Notes: generated by a model from the letters alone, not told the origin. Counted from the first letter of the stretch, positions 25,392 to 37,846 are shown. The stretch is DNA of 64,000 bases from Flaccisagitta enflata (GCA_965153355.1 OZ231128.1:1736001-1800000); one strand, 5' to 3'. Made by a program: numbers and translations.

Positions 25392-25942
25392 AGATGAAAA
25401 TGTATGAAATCAAAGTACTTTGGTTTTTACAATCAATAGCAGCTTAAAGAGTTTTTAAATCAGATTATAGCATAAACATGATAAAAAATAAAAGATGATT
25501 TTTTTCATTTGAAATGCATATGTAGGCGCTATTTTTTTCAATCTTGTAGTTATTGATAAGCTATGACATGATTAATAAAATTTACGTTTTAGTTTATCTT
25601 TTTCTTTTACTTTTTTTCAATCTAATCTACAAAATTTTCTCCTTGCTGGCTTCAAATTTAAAGCTTGTGCACCTTAACTTACCTCATGAATGTTTTACTT
25701 TACCCTGTCTAGACTTAGACTCGAAAATTTTACTAGGTCAGTCAGTAGCTCAATCTTTTGCATGGACCTGCTAAGCACTTTCAACAATGCATGTTTCAAA
25801 TTTCAAGGTTCTGGCTCAAATACTTTAGAAGTTATGAGCATTTGTTTGAACAATATCAAGCTGAAAAAATTTCAGGAGAATCTTTAAACTTTCTTTGAAA
25901 ATATGGCCGACAGTGAATATCAGAGTCCAAGTTTTAAAAAAA

Positions 25943-26123
25943 CAAGGCCGACACCTTTAAGTCGCGTGCGTTCGTCAAGACTAAAAGTCAAAATGTAAAA
26001 TGACTTAAAACAACTTAAAACAACTTAAAAAATGATGTAAAATGGCAAAAAAAGTTAAGCGTCACAGACGGACCGACAGACAGACAGACGGACAAAGTGG
26101 GTCACAGTTGCGTGCACGCAACT
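25943..26123 (-). mobile_element. Hairpin-ended short interspersed element with TGACTT repeats
   Basis: AACAAGGCCGACACC, AAGTCGCGTGCG, ACTTAAAACA repeats, a GACGGACCGACAGAC tract, then the perfect palindrome AGTTGCGTGCACGCAACT (26106-26123). Organisation matches 12885-13236. Confidence 0.65.
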
Positions 26124-28600
26124 AAGAAGTAAGGTTACAAGATTTTGGATCTAGGTGAATCAAACAATAACCTATTAATTGCGCCCTACTTTTGAAAACC
26201 ATTTTTCAAAAGAATATTTTGCAATTTTTTTATTAGTCCCCGACACAAAAATTTTTTAAGTTTTTCGAAAAAAAGTGAAAATACAAGATTTTGGATCTAG
26301 GCGAATCAAACAATTTATTATCGATTGCAACCCACTTTTTTTTTTTTTTTAAAGTCCTCATTAAGGGTTTTTTGGGGGGCCCTTAGGGGCCCCTATGACG
26401 TTCAAAAATTTGGTTAATAAGATGAACAGAGTTATGTGCTTACGCCAAGGTATCTTTCAGGAGCAAATTCAAGCTGATTAATTTCAGCTCAAGCACATGT
26501 TGTTGGTCCCTCTAACCTTGGGGAAATAAAAAATGGCGGATTTTGGAAAACTAATTTAATCTACCTAAAATTGAGAAAAACTGTAAAAAAATTGGTGATC
26601 ATTTTAAAGCTCTGCGAAAGATCTTCCAAATGAGACATTGCTGGTTGTCCTAACTTTATCCATTTAGAAATGGCATTGGGATCAAGACAGGTTGTCAGGA
26701 AATTGAGAATCTACAACAGGATTTGTATGTTTTTTGTTTGTTGTAACATAGAAACTAAATGCATTGAGTAAAGAATTCGTTCTTGGCGCCATTTTAAAGA
26801 AAATTTGAAGCTCTTCAGTTTGTTCATGGATATCAAGTGGCTGTGAAAATTCCAAATTGTATTATTAAGAAAAACATTGAAACAAAAAATACAAATAGAA
26901 AAAAAGACAATATTTGCCCTTTTTCCAATCGGTAATATTTTTCTTCAAACTCGTACTTTTTCTAAACAAATAAAGTTAGGAATGCCAGACACAACTCAAA
27001 TCAAAGCTCTTTCAAAGGGCTTTACAGGCATCACCAATTTTAATCCATTTTTCTTATGTTATGGTTCAAAAGAAAGGATTTAAAGTTTTTAAAAATCCAC
27101 CATTTTTTATTTCCCCAAGGTTAGACCGGCTGCATTTCAAAATACAAATACAGATTTTGACCATTTTGGCTCATTTTTTGTCTGTTTTTGGCCAGTTTTA
27201 ACACCAGCATGCTCTTGTTAAGGACATTCCATAAAGTACTAATTAGATTGAGTATGATTTGTTGAAAAAAATCTGAATAACTATGACGCACACAAAAATA
27301 ATATGATTTTTGGCCATTTTTAGCCATTTTTGGCCATTTTGACTCATATTTGGCCTTTTTTTGTCTTTAATGATCTAATTAGGACCATGAAATTTTTTTA
27401 GAGAGTGATTTCAACTCAGTTCTCTATGGGATCAAGTGAAAAACTCAACCGGGACATGATAATTCACTAAAAATAGCAAAAAAAGTGCAATTTATCAAAG
27501 AAATAGCAAAAAAACTGATTTTTAAAAGGGATGTCAAATGATTATTTATAAATGAAGGTCAGATTCATGTTCAGCACAAAAAAATATGTTGATTAGTGAT
27601 TTTCCAGAGGTTTTTGGCAATTTTGGACATATATTTCAGTTCCTGCTGTCAAGCTTCTTGATTATAGTTGAAAATTGATAAGACATAGCAAAACGGTGAA
27701 TAACAAATTTGCATGGAAAGTGAAAAATCCAAAAAACCAAAAAAATCAGACCTTCCTAAAATAAGTTTTCTAAAGTCTGATTTTTTTTGAAAATGCAAAA
27801 TTTTCATCCATGATTGAGATTTGTTTTTCACCGTTTTTTAAATTATTTTTTCCAAAATATGAAATTAACCTTTAAAGATTAGGAAAATCAGTAAAAACCA
27901 TACTTAACATTGACCAAATGTTATGAAATTTGATATGTAGGTAGTTGGGTGTCCCCCTTAACTACGGTAAAAATTTTAACCTTCTACTCCAATAGGAAGT
28001 GTCTTAAAAAATATTAATAAATTTTTTTGTCATTTTTTTTATGTTTTCTTTGTCAGCTGACATTTTTTATAGGATAGCGATTTAAGACTCCAAAAATGGT
28101 CCAATTATGGTAGCAAAAAAACTAATGTTACTTTGTGATTAGTTTGAATAGATGTTGGTGAAAAACTGAGTCAAATCACCTCTACCTAATCAGTAATAGT
28201 GGGGAAAAATTTGTGTTTAAAATCTTTGGTCTCCAAATATCCAATTTTTACTCAATATCTTTGAATCATTGAGATTTAATCACTGGTATTAATGTCTATT
28301 CTGCATGCCACCTCTACAAAAGGTACAGGGGGGATATATTTTGCATACTGAGAAAAGATTTTTTGATTTAGATTGAATGAAAAAGATGCAAAAAACTAGA
28401 AGAAAATGACATGAAACAAAAGTGTTCTCATTTGGTTCAGTCTGTCATAATAAGATTTTCGAGCAAATTACCTCATATTTGCTATGAAAAATGCCCAAAA
28501 TATGGTTATTTTTGTTTTTTGGCTCTATCGCGGGGTTTTTTTCAAGCCAGAGCCCCCAAATTGATGCAAACCTTCATAATTTGGGTCTACTCAGCCAAAA
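26124..28600. other. AT-rich DNA with dispersed repeat pieces
   Basis: A GGGGGGCCCTTAGGGGCCCC block near 26375-26395 is related to 15080-15620. The AAGCTCTGCGAAAGATCTTCC stretch near 26608-26700 is related to 200-300. A TTTTTGGCCATTTT-type run lies near 27150-27360. No gene could be supported. Confidence 0.35.
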
Positions 28601-28939
28601 AAAAGGTAGCCAGCTCAATTCGTTACGGTCACTATCACTCGTGCTGGCCTAACATGGGCTACCTAATGTACACACTACGCATGTGAACCACTGTAATGAT
28701 GCATTTCCCTGAAAAACGAGCCCGACCGGGCAACGATGCGTCCGGACTGTGTCTCTGCGTGTATGGAACATGTGAAATATATAGAGGGACAGATGGACGA
28801 AAAGACAGATGAAACAACTGAGATCTAGAGAAGTAAAGGAGGCTTTCAAAACATGTTTGTCGATCATTTGATTCAGTATAGGGTCTCACCATGGCCAAAA
28901 ACAGTTGAGAAACGCGTTTTTTTTCCACAGGCGTAACAG

Positions 28940-29020
28940 GCGGACAAACGGATCGACGGACGGACCAACAGACGGACAGACCCTCTTATAGAGATGCGTT
29001 CCCGACAGACGCATCCAAAA
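28940..29020 (+). repeat. GGACGGACC tract with variant hairpin GATGCGT...ACGCATC
   Basis: The stem GATGCGT (28993-28999) pairs perfectly with ACGCATC (29009-29015). It lies next to GGATCGACGGACGGACC, as in the hairpin-ended family, but with a different stem sequence. Confidence 0.6.
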
Positions 29021-29390
29021 ACCGCCAGAGACCCCAGTTTTTCTCACTGGTAATTGAGTCGGTTGCTCCGTCCGTCCGTATGTACTTCCGATCGTCCATC
29101 CATCCATTGGACCGTCCATTTACTGCGTCACTGCCAGAGTATATTTGCATATTTTACCTCATATCACAATATTGTTCCGCATGTGTGCATGTGTGCATGT
29201 TCGCATGCGCGTGTTCGATCCAAAATTTCATTTTCATGCACATGTAGCATGATTTTTTGTGTGTGCACTCGCTAAGCATAGCTTGATCGATTCGTCACTC
29301 ATTTTTAGTTTCGGGAGAGAGTCAAATATTCATTACCAAACAATTAACGCGATTGACCGAAATCTTTCATCCGGGGTGAAACGTTTTTTG

Positions 29391-29576
29391 GTCGCGTGCT
29401 ACGCGACTCTACACCCCGCTTTGTCGGTCCGTCTGTCGGCCCGTCCGTCCGTCCCACTTTACTTTTTTTTTTGCGGTCTTTGGCCTCACTGTTCCTGCCT
29501 AAATGATCAGGTGACCTCAAATATGGCCCCTGCCCAACCGTCCGCCACTGGATTGCCGTGTATCCGGCCTTGTTTT
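29391..29576 (+). mobile_element. Hairpin-ended short interspersed element, opposite orientation
   Basis: Hairpin GTCGCGTGCTACGCGAC at 29391-29407, then CTACACCCCGCTTTGTC, a GTCCGTCTGTCGGC tract, TTGCGGTCTTTGGCCTCA, CAGGTGACCTCAAATATGGC, and TATCCGGCCTTGTTT at 29575. It is the reverse complement of the copy at 21781-21986. Confidence 0.7.
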
Positions 29577-29871
29577 TTTCTCGATTTAACGATATTCATT
29601 TCTGAACTTAAGGCTTTAACCTTCCGTCCGTCCGTTCATCATCTACGCTATTGAATCTTTTAACAACAAAGACACAAAGAAGTTATCGTGATACAAACAG
29701 GAGGTGGCACCCCCAAAATCATAGATTCCTTAACGACGCTGATATTGGGCTATTTGTATAGTATTGGGCCTATTAGGCGGTGAAAAGTAACAACGTGGGG
29801 ATAAGGTCATTAAACGATAAACACTGAGCACAGAAATCTCTTGAACACGACTTGGGGAGGATGGGGCTGAG

Positions 29872-30159
<288 letters not shown>

Positions 30160-30299
30160 ACGTGGGGTTTGCACTCAGGTGGTTAATGAAATCTCTGGAG
30201 ATGCAATGATTAACCGAATCCCTTTTAACCTAGATATTTCACCTAACTGTCTCAATGTCTATCTATATGTGACTTTCTCTTAATCAACCTTTCTAATTG

Positions 30300-30430
30300 T
30301 CCGTCACCTTGTCTAATGCCTATTTCTAGTCTCCAACACGCGTCTCTATACCTTGCTGTGTTGGTCCATCTGTCTGTCTGTCCATCCTTCCGTCCATCGG
30401 TTGGCCTGACCATAACGTTCCTGAATTATG
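30300..30430 (+). repeat. Fragment of the hairpin-ended family
   Basis: ACACGCGTCTCTATACC followed by a GTCCATCTGTCTGTCTGTCC tract and CCTGACCATAACGTTCCTG. It keeps the family order but is decayed. Confidence 0.4.
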
Positions 30431-30465
30431 GTCTTTTTTGTGTTTTTGGACAGCGGCCTTGAGGC

Positions 30466-30700
30466 CTAAATCCTAGCCTTAAGGCCCAATTCTCAGCCTC
30501 AAGGCCCAATTGCCAGCCTCGAGGCCCAAAACCCAACCCCAAGGATCAGATGCCAGCCTCAAGCCTTGAGGCCCAAATCTTAGCCTCTAAGCCCAAATCC
30601 CAGCCCCAAGGCCCAAATCCCAGCCCCAAGGCCTAAATCCCAGCCCCAAGGCACAAATCCCAGCCCCAAGGCACAAATCCCAGCCACGTGGCCTAGATTA
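30466..30700 (+). repeat. About 22-bp AAATCCCAGCCCCAAGGCC minisatellite
   Basis: About ten imperfect units. The same unit type occurs in the interior of foldback elements near 43580-43900 and 46880-47080. Confidence 0.8.
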
Positions 30701-31530
30701 ACCCCTTAAACCATAGAATGCTCCTTGACTCCCCGTGGAACTAAGCATAGGTCAGCGGTCAATTCAAGAAAACAAGTCTTTGAGCAAAGCTGCTCGTCTG
30801 TGAGGGTGTTTTGAGCATTTTAGCTCATTGAGATCATTTAGCCCAGTTTTTTTCTGATTTTTGATAAGACGAATTAATAAATGTTTTAATTGAGCATGCA
30901 AATACAAGAAAGCATGTCAGTGAGCATAGCTGGTTATCTAATTGAGTGATCTTGAGTATTTTAGCTCATCTAGTTCATTTGGCTAAGGGCAACAGCCAGA
31001 GAGAAGGAAGAAGGCAGGGCAAAGTCAGAAAAGGAAAAGGGAAGGACCCAACCCAGATATCAGAGAGGGTAAGAAGGGGTAACGCGCGGCACTACACTTT
31101 TAGTCTGTTACACTCTTTTTTTATATAAAGACCAGTATATTTTTTCTGAGGCTGGGATGTCCTTAGATTTTTGCAAATTTCAGGCTGAAATGTCCTTAGC
31201 GTGCCCTTAATATTTTCTTTTGATATACTTATGATTATGATTTACGAATTGAAATAACTAATGATCAGTAAAGGTAAGTACAAGTTAAACATGACATTAA
31301 TTGTTTTGTAGTTAATCTTGATAAAATATTATATCATTTTTTAAAAATCAATGCTATTATTTCCTATAAACATGGTTATTTCTTTTAAGAAGTTGCGTAA
31401 GGACAATCTAAATTTTGAATAAAAATCTATTTTTTTATCTGAGGCTGGGCTTTGTCCTTAAAATGTCCCGAATTTTTGGCAAAATTTCAGCCTCATGTCC
31501 TTATAAACTTTGTCACTACTAAAAAAAAGA
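30701..31530. other. Intergenic sequence with a dispersed TCTGAGGCTGGGATGTCC repeat
   Basis: TTTTTTCTGAGGCTGGGATGTCCTTAG-type sequence starts near 31140 and recurs near 34117, 36730, 46765 and 47545. No gene supported. Confidence 0.4.
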
Positions 31531-31534
31531 GTGT

Positions 31535-31755
31535 AGTGTCACCTGGTGTCGGCAGACTGTGCCACGATGTCTAGTGTTTTTTTAGCTTGTTTGTGTCATC
31601 TGATGTTGGCTCACTGTGTCAGAGTGTCTCATGTTTTTTTAACTTGCTAATGTCATCTGGTGTCAGCACACTGTGGCAATGCCACATTGCCCAATGTTTT
31701 TAAGTGTGTTAGTGTCACCTGGTGTTGGCACACTGTGCCAGGTTGTCTACACTCA
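31535..31755 (+). repeat. 56-bp-type minisatellite, first array
   Basis: Units contain TGTCACCTGGTGTCGGCA, CACTGTGCCA and ATGTTTTTT. About four copies occur here, and many more of the same unit at 32805-33355. Confidence 0.75.
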
Positions 31756-31880
31756 TTTTTTTTCAAAAGAAGATGTTATTTTTTTCTGAGGCTCAGTGTT
31801 CTTATTTTTTAGTCAATTTGAGACTCAAAATATTCTTATGATGTTCTTATCTTATTTTGATCACTAGCTTATACTGATAC

Positions 31881-32468
31881 AGGGTGATCAATCTCAAAGT
31901 GGAAAAATTATTAAGCTTACATTTCTATATTCATCAAGTCTATGGACTGAGATCAGTTTTCGCTGATAGAAGCATGTCTGACGTTTTTTGTATTAAAATT
32001 TTATTAGTTTTGCTTGAATAGTTTGTCCACAACATCAATTTGAAGTAAAACAATCATTTACAGTTTTAGCTTAAAATCTAGTAAGAATTTTATGGTACAA
32101 TTTCTTGAACTTGCCCTAATTTCTCAATGGGATCCGCTAGAGATCCCAAATTGGTCTCAAATCAAAGATATTTGTATATTCCTTCATATGCAATCAATCT
32201 AAGGTCTACAGCTCAAGTTGATGTAAAATGAGACTGATTTCTAGAAAAACTGCTTTGAAAATTAAACAAGATTTTAAGCTAAAACTGCAAATGATTGTTT
32301 TGCTTCAAATTGATGTTGTGGACAAACTATTTAAGTAAAACCAATGAAAATTTTACACAAAAAACGTCAAACATAGTTCTCTAAGAGAAAAATGATTCCA
32401 GACCAATAACTTGATGCATGTAGGAACGTCAGCATAATACTTTTCCCATTTTGAGATTGATCACCCGG
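31881..32468. mobile_element. Foldback MITE with long inverted arms and TA ends
   Basis: The left terminus TACAGGGTGATCAATCTCAA is mirrored by TTGAGATTGATCACCCGGTA on the right. The arms continue inward for well over 200 bases: AGTTTGTCCACAACATCAAT and AAAACAATCATTTACAG are inverted as GATGTTGTGGACAAACT and CTGCAAATGATTGTTTT. TA on both sides fits the Tc1/mariner-type target duplication. There is no ORF, so it is non-autonomous. It splits the two arrays of the 56-bp minisatellite. Confidence 0.8.
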
Positions 32469-32804
32469 TATGTTCTTTCTCTGGTAACCTAACTTTAAAT
32501 CTAATCTCCAACTGAAACAAAATGAGAATCATTCCCCAAGATGTTTATCTCAAACGAATCAAATTAGTCAATCATTGCAATTGCAGAGTCTCACTTTTAG
32601 TTTCATGAAACTTATCATCCTGGCTGTTCCTTGTAAAAGGGATTGTTCTAAACGGCAACAAATAAGGTCCAGATATTCTTAGATTTTTTCTAGTCTTGAG
32701 GCTGGCAATGTTCTTATGATTGTTCTTATTTTCTTCCTCATCTGAGCGTCAATGTCCTTATAGACAAAGTTCTTAGTCAAAGAAATGAGTGTAGTGTTTT
32801 TTTT

Positions 32805-33355
32805 TTTTACTCTGTTAGTGTTGTTTGGGGTTGGCACTCTCTGCCACACTGTATGTTTTTAGTCCGTAAGTGTCACCTGGTGTCAGCACACTTTGCCACA
32901 TTGTCCCATATTTTTTAGTCTGCTAGTGTCACCTGGTGTTGGTACACTATGCCACATTGTCTTGTGTTTTTTAGTCTGTTAGTGTCATCTGGTGTCGGCA
33001 CACTGTACCACATTGTCTCATGTTTTTTAGTCTGTTAGTGTCATCTGGTGTCGGCACACTGTGCCATGATGTCTCATGTTTGTTAGTCTGTTAGTGCCAT
33101 CTGGTGTCGGCACACTGTGCCACATTGTTTGATGTTTTCTAGTCTCTTAGTGCCATCTGGTGTCAGCACACTGTGCCACGTTGTCTGATGTTTTCTAGTC
33201 TCTTAGTGCCATCTGGTGTCGGAACACTGTTCCACATTGTCTGATGTTTTCTAGTCTCTTAGCGCCATCTGGTTTCAGCACACTGTGCTACGTTGTCTCA
33301 TGTTTTTAGTTTCTTAGTGTCACCTGATGTCGGCACACTGTTCCACGTTGTCTCG
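32805..33355 (+). repeat. 56-bp minisatellite, second array
   Basis: About nine to ten units spaced 56 bp apart (GGTGTCGGCA at 32991 and 33047, for example), consensus words GTTAGTGTCATCTGGTGTCG, CACACTGTGCCACATTGTCT and ATGTTTTTTAGTCT. Confidence 0.85.
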
Positions 33356-33589
33356 TCTTTTTCCGCTTTGCTTTGTTTTCTCTCTCGTCTTCACTCTCGA
33401 GTCCTCAGCCAGGAAGAAAAGGAACAAAAACGAGGAAAAACGAGGTCATAAAACGAAAATTGGAAGCCGACTCTGGCGCCCACACCTATCTAAGGGCGTG
33501 TTTCTGGTAACGACCAAAAACGCGTTTGTTCCCGTGAAACGCGATAACAGTATGAACACATATTCAAGAATTTCAACGGTCCCACAAGG

Positions 33590-33720
33590 GAGTGAGCGAA
33601 GTGAGTGAGCGAGCCCGTGAACGGAGCGAGCGAGCGAAGCGAGCGTAGCGAAGCGGAGCGCTGCGGAGCGAGTGAGCGGAGTGAGCGGTGCGAGCAAACG
33701 AACGTAGCGAGCGACCGAGT
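33590..33720 (+). repeat. GAGCGAGCGAAGCGAGCG quasi-repeat
   Basis: A G+C-rich, purine-skewed run of GAGCG/GAAGC/GTAGC words, much more GC-rich than its flanks. The upstream open frame (33327-33608) is probably chance. Confidence 0.7.
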
Positions 33721-33770
33721 GGCAGGTCCAAAACGCGATTGTCTGTGACTAGAAACGCCCCCTAAGCAAC

Positions 33771-34085
33771 AGACAAAACCCTTTCAACCTAACCAGTGTG
33801 GGAGAAGCAGTAAAACTTCTGCGCTATCTTGGATCAAAGGAGTGATTTTACATGTGCAAAAGACAAAACCCTTTCAACCTAACCAGTGTGGGAGAAGCAG
33901 TAAAACTTCTGCGCTATCTTGGATCAAAGGAGTGATTTTACATGTGCAAAAGACAAAACCCTTTCAAGCAAATCAATGTGGAAGAAGCACTAAAACATCT
34001 GTGCAATCTTAGTTCAAAGGAGTGATTTTGTATGTGCAAAAGACAAATCCCTTCCAACCTTACCAATGTGGAAGAAGCACTACAG
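33771..34085 (+). repeat. 90-bp satellite, first array
   Basis: Units start AGACAAAACCCTTTCAACCT at 33771, 33861 and 33951, exactly 90 bp apart, with a fourth partial unit near 34041. The first two units are essentially identical. Confidence 0.9.
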
Positions 34086-34478
34086 ACTACTCTCTTTTTT
34101 TATGAAGGACCAGTAGATTTTTTCTGAGGCTGGGATGTTCTTGAATTTTTGCGAATTTTTTGCTGATATGTTCTTACTGTGTCCTTAATTTTTTCCCATG
34201 ATTTCCTTATGTTTATGTCATAATCATTGAAATAGCTGCAGTACAGTTTATATATACTATCTTGCTCAAAATAAGAGTCCAGCACGTTTTCTTATATTGT
34301 GGCTTAATTATCGCATAAAACATTTAAAAATTGGTGACCGTTAGAAGGCCCTGCAAAAATGTGATCAAATGCCACCAAGCAGAGATCTGCAGCTCAGTTT
34401 GTTCAGATTTTACAGCAGAAAAAGTAAAATGATTCACTTTGATCTACATGATCTGTATGAGGTACAGGCGTGCTTTTT

Positions 34479-35046
34479 GGGCAGCGGCCCCAAAGGGCCG
34501 ATGTCCTGTAGGACACAGGGGTGAATTTCCTTACGTCCGTCCGTCCGTACGTACGTCCGTCCGTCCGTACGTCCCCCCCCTCCGAAGCTTCTCAAGCCTC
34601 TCAGGCCTCAAATCCAGCCTCTCAGGCCTCAAATCCAGCCTCTCAGGCCTCAAATCTGGCCTCTCAGGCCTCAAATCCAGCCTCTCAGGCCTCAAATCCC
34701 ACCTCTCAAGCCTCAAATCCAGCCTCTTGGGCCTCAAATCCAGCTTATTGGGCCTTAAATCCAGCCTCTTGGGCCTTAAACCCAGCCTCTCAGGCTTCAA
34801 ATTCTCATTGAATAACATGGCAAATTGACAAAAAACTGAAAAAAATGCAAAATTCCTGTTGAATATCACGGAAAATTACCCCAAATATGTCCTCTCAGGA
34901 CGTATGGAAATTCACCCCTGTGTCCTACAGGACATCGGCCCTTTGGGGCCGCTGCCCTGCTCTCACTCCACTTCTTCAGCTAATCACTCCAAGCAGGGCA
35001 TCGGGTACCGCTGACCATGTGCGATCCTTGGATGACTTGTTATTCT
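34479..35046 (+). mobile_element. Foldback element with 60-bp inverted repeats and asymmetric tail, best copy
   Basis: Left repeat 34479-34538 (GGGCAGCGGCCCCAAAGGGC...) and right repeat 34898-34957 are near-perfect inverted copies (one difference seen). Between them lie CCTCTCAGGCCTCAAATCC tandem units of about 21 bp and an AT-rich stretch. After the right repeat every good copy carries the same further segment of about 85 bp ending GATCCTTGGATGACTTGTT. It contains a small internal inverted repeat (GCCCTGC ... AAGCAGGGC). No coding capacity. The superfamily is unknown; no clear target duplication found. Confidence 0.8.
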
Positions 35047-35859
35047 TGCCTTCCGAGTACCTTCCGACCTTCCGACCATATTCCTGTCTAGTTACTTGTT
35101 TGACTTCCCATTCCAACCTATCTGACAAGCCTATTCCTCTTACAATTTATAAAACCTGAGCCTTAATGCCCAAATCCTTAACAAGTCCCTGCCAAATTTC
35201 AATCTAATGGCTTAAATCCAAAATGAGCAACAAAACTCTCATTTGCATATCGCAGTTACGAGGTAATTGTTCCACGGTAATGGCTATAATCTTTGAAAAA
35301 AGTCAATTTGAGTTAACAGTCAACTTGGATAAAAATTCTTTTCATTGCAAAGGAATCAAAGGACCATTTTTGCAACTCAAAAAGTCGCTAAGATCCCTTT
35401 GTGCGTTATTCTGCCTTCAGCAACTGAGATCGATATTTGTGCATGAATTTTCAAAAAAATCAGTGTAATGTGGAATTCTTGCGTCTCACTTTTCTCTCCT
35501 GCACAACCTTGACGAGGAGGCGACAACACTCCAACAATGGGATGTGTTTGGTACTTTGGAGGTTGTAAATCCAAAAGTATGTGCAATTTGTTGATATGAA
35601 ACTTGAAGTTTTGAACAGGCAGATCAAAAGGGTATGTTATACATAGCCACTGACCATTTAAAAAGAGCGCAAAAAGGCTAAAGCCACCTTGAGCAGGTAG
35701 GCTCACATACATGCATACTTTTACTTATGTGCAATATTTGCATGCTTAAGACTTAAGGTAAGTATGCGTGAAAACAGACGGTCTTTATTGCAATTTGAAA
35801 ATAAAATCGATTCAATTATTTCCCACAATGAGATAAGAAAAATCTTAACAACTTTCTTC
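35047..35859. other. Intergenic sequence without a supported gene
   Basis: An ATG-initiated minus-strand frame at 35712-35377 (111 codons, beginning MYVSLPAQGGFSLFALFLNG) is open, but I see no family similarity or splice context. Confidence 0.3.
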
Positions 35860-36085
35860 TCCTTCCCCTTCTTCTTCTTCTTCCCCTTCTTCTTCTTCTT
35901 CTTCTTCTTCTTCTTCTTTTTCTTCCTCTTCTTCTTTGTCTTCTTCTTCTTCCCCTTCTTGTTCTTCAACTTCTTCTTCTTCTTTTTCTTCTTCTTCTTC
36001 TTCTTCTTCTTCTTCTTCTTCTTCTTCTTCTTCTTCTTCTTCTTCTTCTTCTTTTTCTTCTTCTTCTTCTTCTTCTTCTTCCTCT
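35860..36085 (+). repeat. (TTC)n microsatellite
   Basis: A long TTC array with interruptions, directly followed by five units of the 10-bp repeat CTCATATG-CT/ATGCTCATAT at about 36107-36155. Confidence 0.9.
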
Positions 36086-36534
36086 TGCAAGATCTTCCGA
36101 GAGGCGCTCATATGCTCATATGCTCATATGCTCATATGCTCATATGCTCATATGCTACTTGCTACTCCAGAAAAAGCACGCCTGATGAGGTAAATTTCTT
36201 TTTTGTAATTCTAGCTTTTTCATATGGGCATATCTTATGCATATCAATCATAGAAGGTCAGGAAAATTGGTGACCAATGTAAAGAGCTTCGAAAGAGCTT
36301 TCATTTGCCACCAAGCAGAGCTCATTTGCTCAAACCGTTTAGATTTTACAACAAAATTAATGAAAGGTTTGCCCTAAAACTAGAAAAGCAAAAACAGATA
36401 AAGAAGTTGTGAAACATGTCACACGCAAATAAATGTTAGGGTTACAAGAGACCATAACAGTTGCTTTACAAACAAAAGTTACTGCCAAAATATGCTAAAG
36501 TGAACTTTTATCGCAGAAGCACATGTTTTACTAA

Positions 36535-36592
36535 TCATCATTTAGAATAGAATAAATAGAATAGAATAGAATAGAATAGAATAGAATAAATG
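36535..36592 (+). repeat. (AGAAT)n pentanucleotide microsatellite
   Basis: ATAGAATAGAATAGAATAG units. Confidence 0.85.
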
Positions 36593-36813
36593 ATTAATTT
36601 CTATGACAAGGACTCTTAATTTGAGCAAGATAGTATTGAACAAAAAACTTGTTACTTTCTAAAGATGAGGTTATTTTATGTAAGATTTTGCTTAACAACA
36701 ATCTAAATTATGAAATTTATTTACAAATTTGAGGCCTGGTTTTGTCCTTAAACTGTCCTTAATTTTTGAAAAGTTTCAGCTTCATATCCTTTTAAACTTT
36801 GCCTTTACTCTAA

Positions 36814-37004
36814 ACAAGGCCGGATACACGGCTACCCCAGTTACGTGCGGGTGGGCAGGGGCCATATTTAAGGTCACCAAACCATTTGGGCAGGAGCAGT
36901 AGGGTCAAAGAATAAAAGAAAGTAAAAAAAGAATAAAATGTGATGGACCAACCGACCGACCGACGGGCTAGGTGGGGTGTAGAGTCGCATAGCACGCGAC
37001 TAAA
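36814..37004 (-). mobile_element. Hairpin-ended short interspersed element, full copy
   Basis: AACAAGGCCGGATACACGGC through to hairpin AGTCGCATAGCACGCGACT at 36983-37001 and AAAA. Same order and orientation as 21781-21986. It sits directly beside the second 90-bp satellite array. Confidence 0.7.
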
Positions 37005-37009
37005 AATTG

Positions 37010-37620
37010 TGTAAAACATCTGTGCTATATTTGATTGAAGGATTGATTTTGCTTGTGCAAAAGACAAAACTCTTTCAACCTAATCAGTGTGGGAGAAGCA
37101 CTGATACAACTGTGCTATCTTGGATTGAAGGATTGATTTTGAATGTGCAAAAGACAAAACTCTTTCTATCTAATCAGTATGAGTAAAGCACTGAAACATC
37201 TGTGCTATTTTTGATTGAAGGATGGATTTTAAGTGTGCAAAACACAAAACTCTTTCTATCTAATAAGTGTGAGTAGAGCACTGGATTATCTGTGCTATAT
37301 TTGATTGAAGATTGATTTTGAATGTGCGAAAGACAAAACTCTTTCTACCTAATCAGTGTGGGAAAAGCACTGAAACTTCTGTGCTATCTTGGATTGAAGG
37401 ATGGATTTTAAATGTGCAAAACGCAAAACTCTTTCCATCTTATCAGTATGTGTAAAGCACTGGAACATCTTTGCTATAATTCATTAAAGGATTGATTTCG
37501 AATGTACGAAAGACTAAACTCTTTCTACCTAATCAGTGTGGGAAAAGCACTGAAACTTCTGTGCTATCTTGGATTGAAGGATTGATTTTGCATGTGCAAA
37601 ACACAAACCCTTCCTCCAGT
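37010..37620 (+). repeat. 90-bp satellite, second array
   Basis: Six to seven diverged units with TGTGCAAAAGACAAAACTCT, CCTAATCAGTGTGGGAGAAG and GTGCTATCTTGGATTGAAGG, the same unit as at 33771 but more degenerate. Confidence 0.85.
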
Positions 37621-37846
37621 TGAGCTTCACTAGAGCGCATATTGAGTGACTAGGCAAAATCATGTCTAATGGTGAAGCAGCCGTATTGCCAATAAAGAAA
37701 TAATTACTCTTATTAATGTTGTATGCTTTATAATTATAGGCGAGCATGCCTTAATAGCGGATGTGTTCTTGTGGTACTCCACTGCATAAACATTTCATGA
37801 TAGGCGGATTTCCGTTACCCGCGGATCGATTACAGTGGGAATGAGT

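Noticed and set aside
33327-33608. 93-codon frame with a hydrophobic N-terminal half resembling a signal peptide
   Set aside because: Begins in the 56-bp minisatellite and ends in a GAGCG quasi-repeat; no independent support.
35377-35712. ATG-initiated 111-codon minus-strand ORF
   Set aside because: Length is within chance for this AT-rich DNA, and no motif, splice signal or neighbour supports it.
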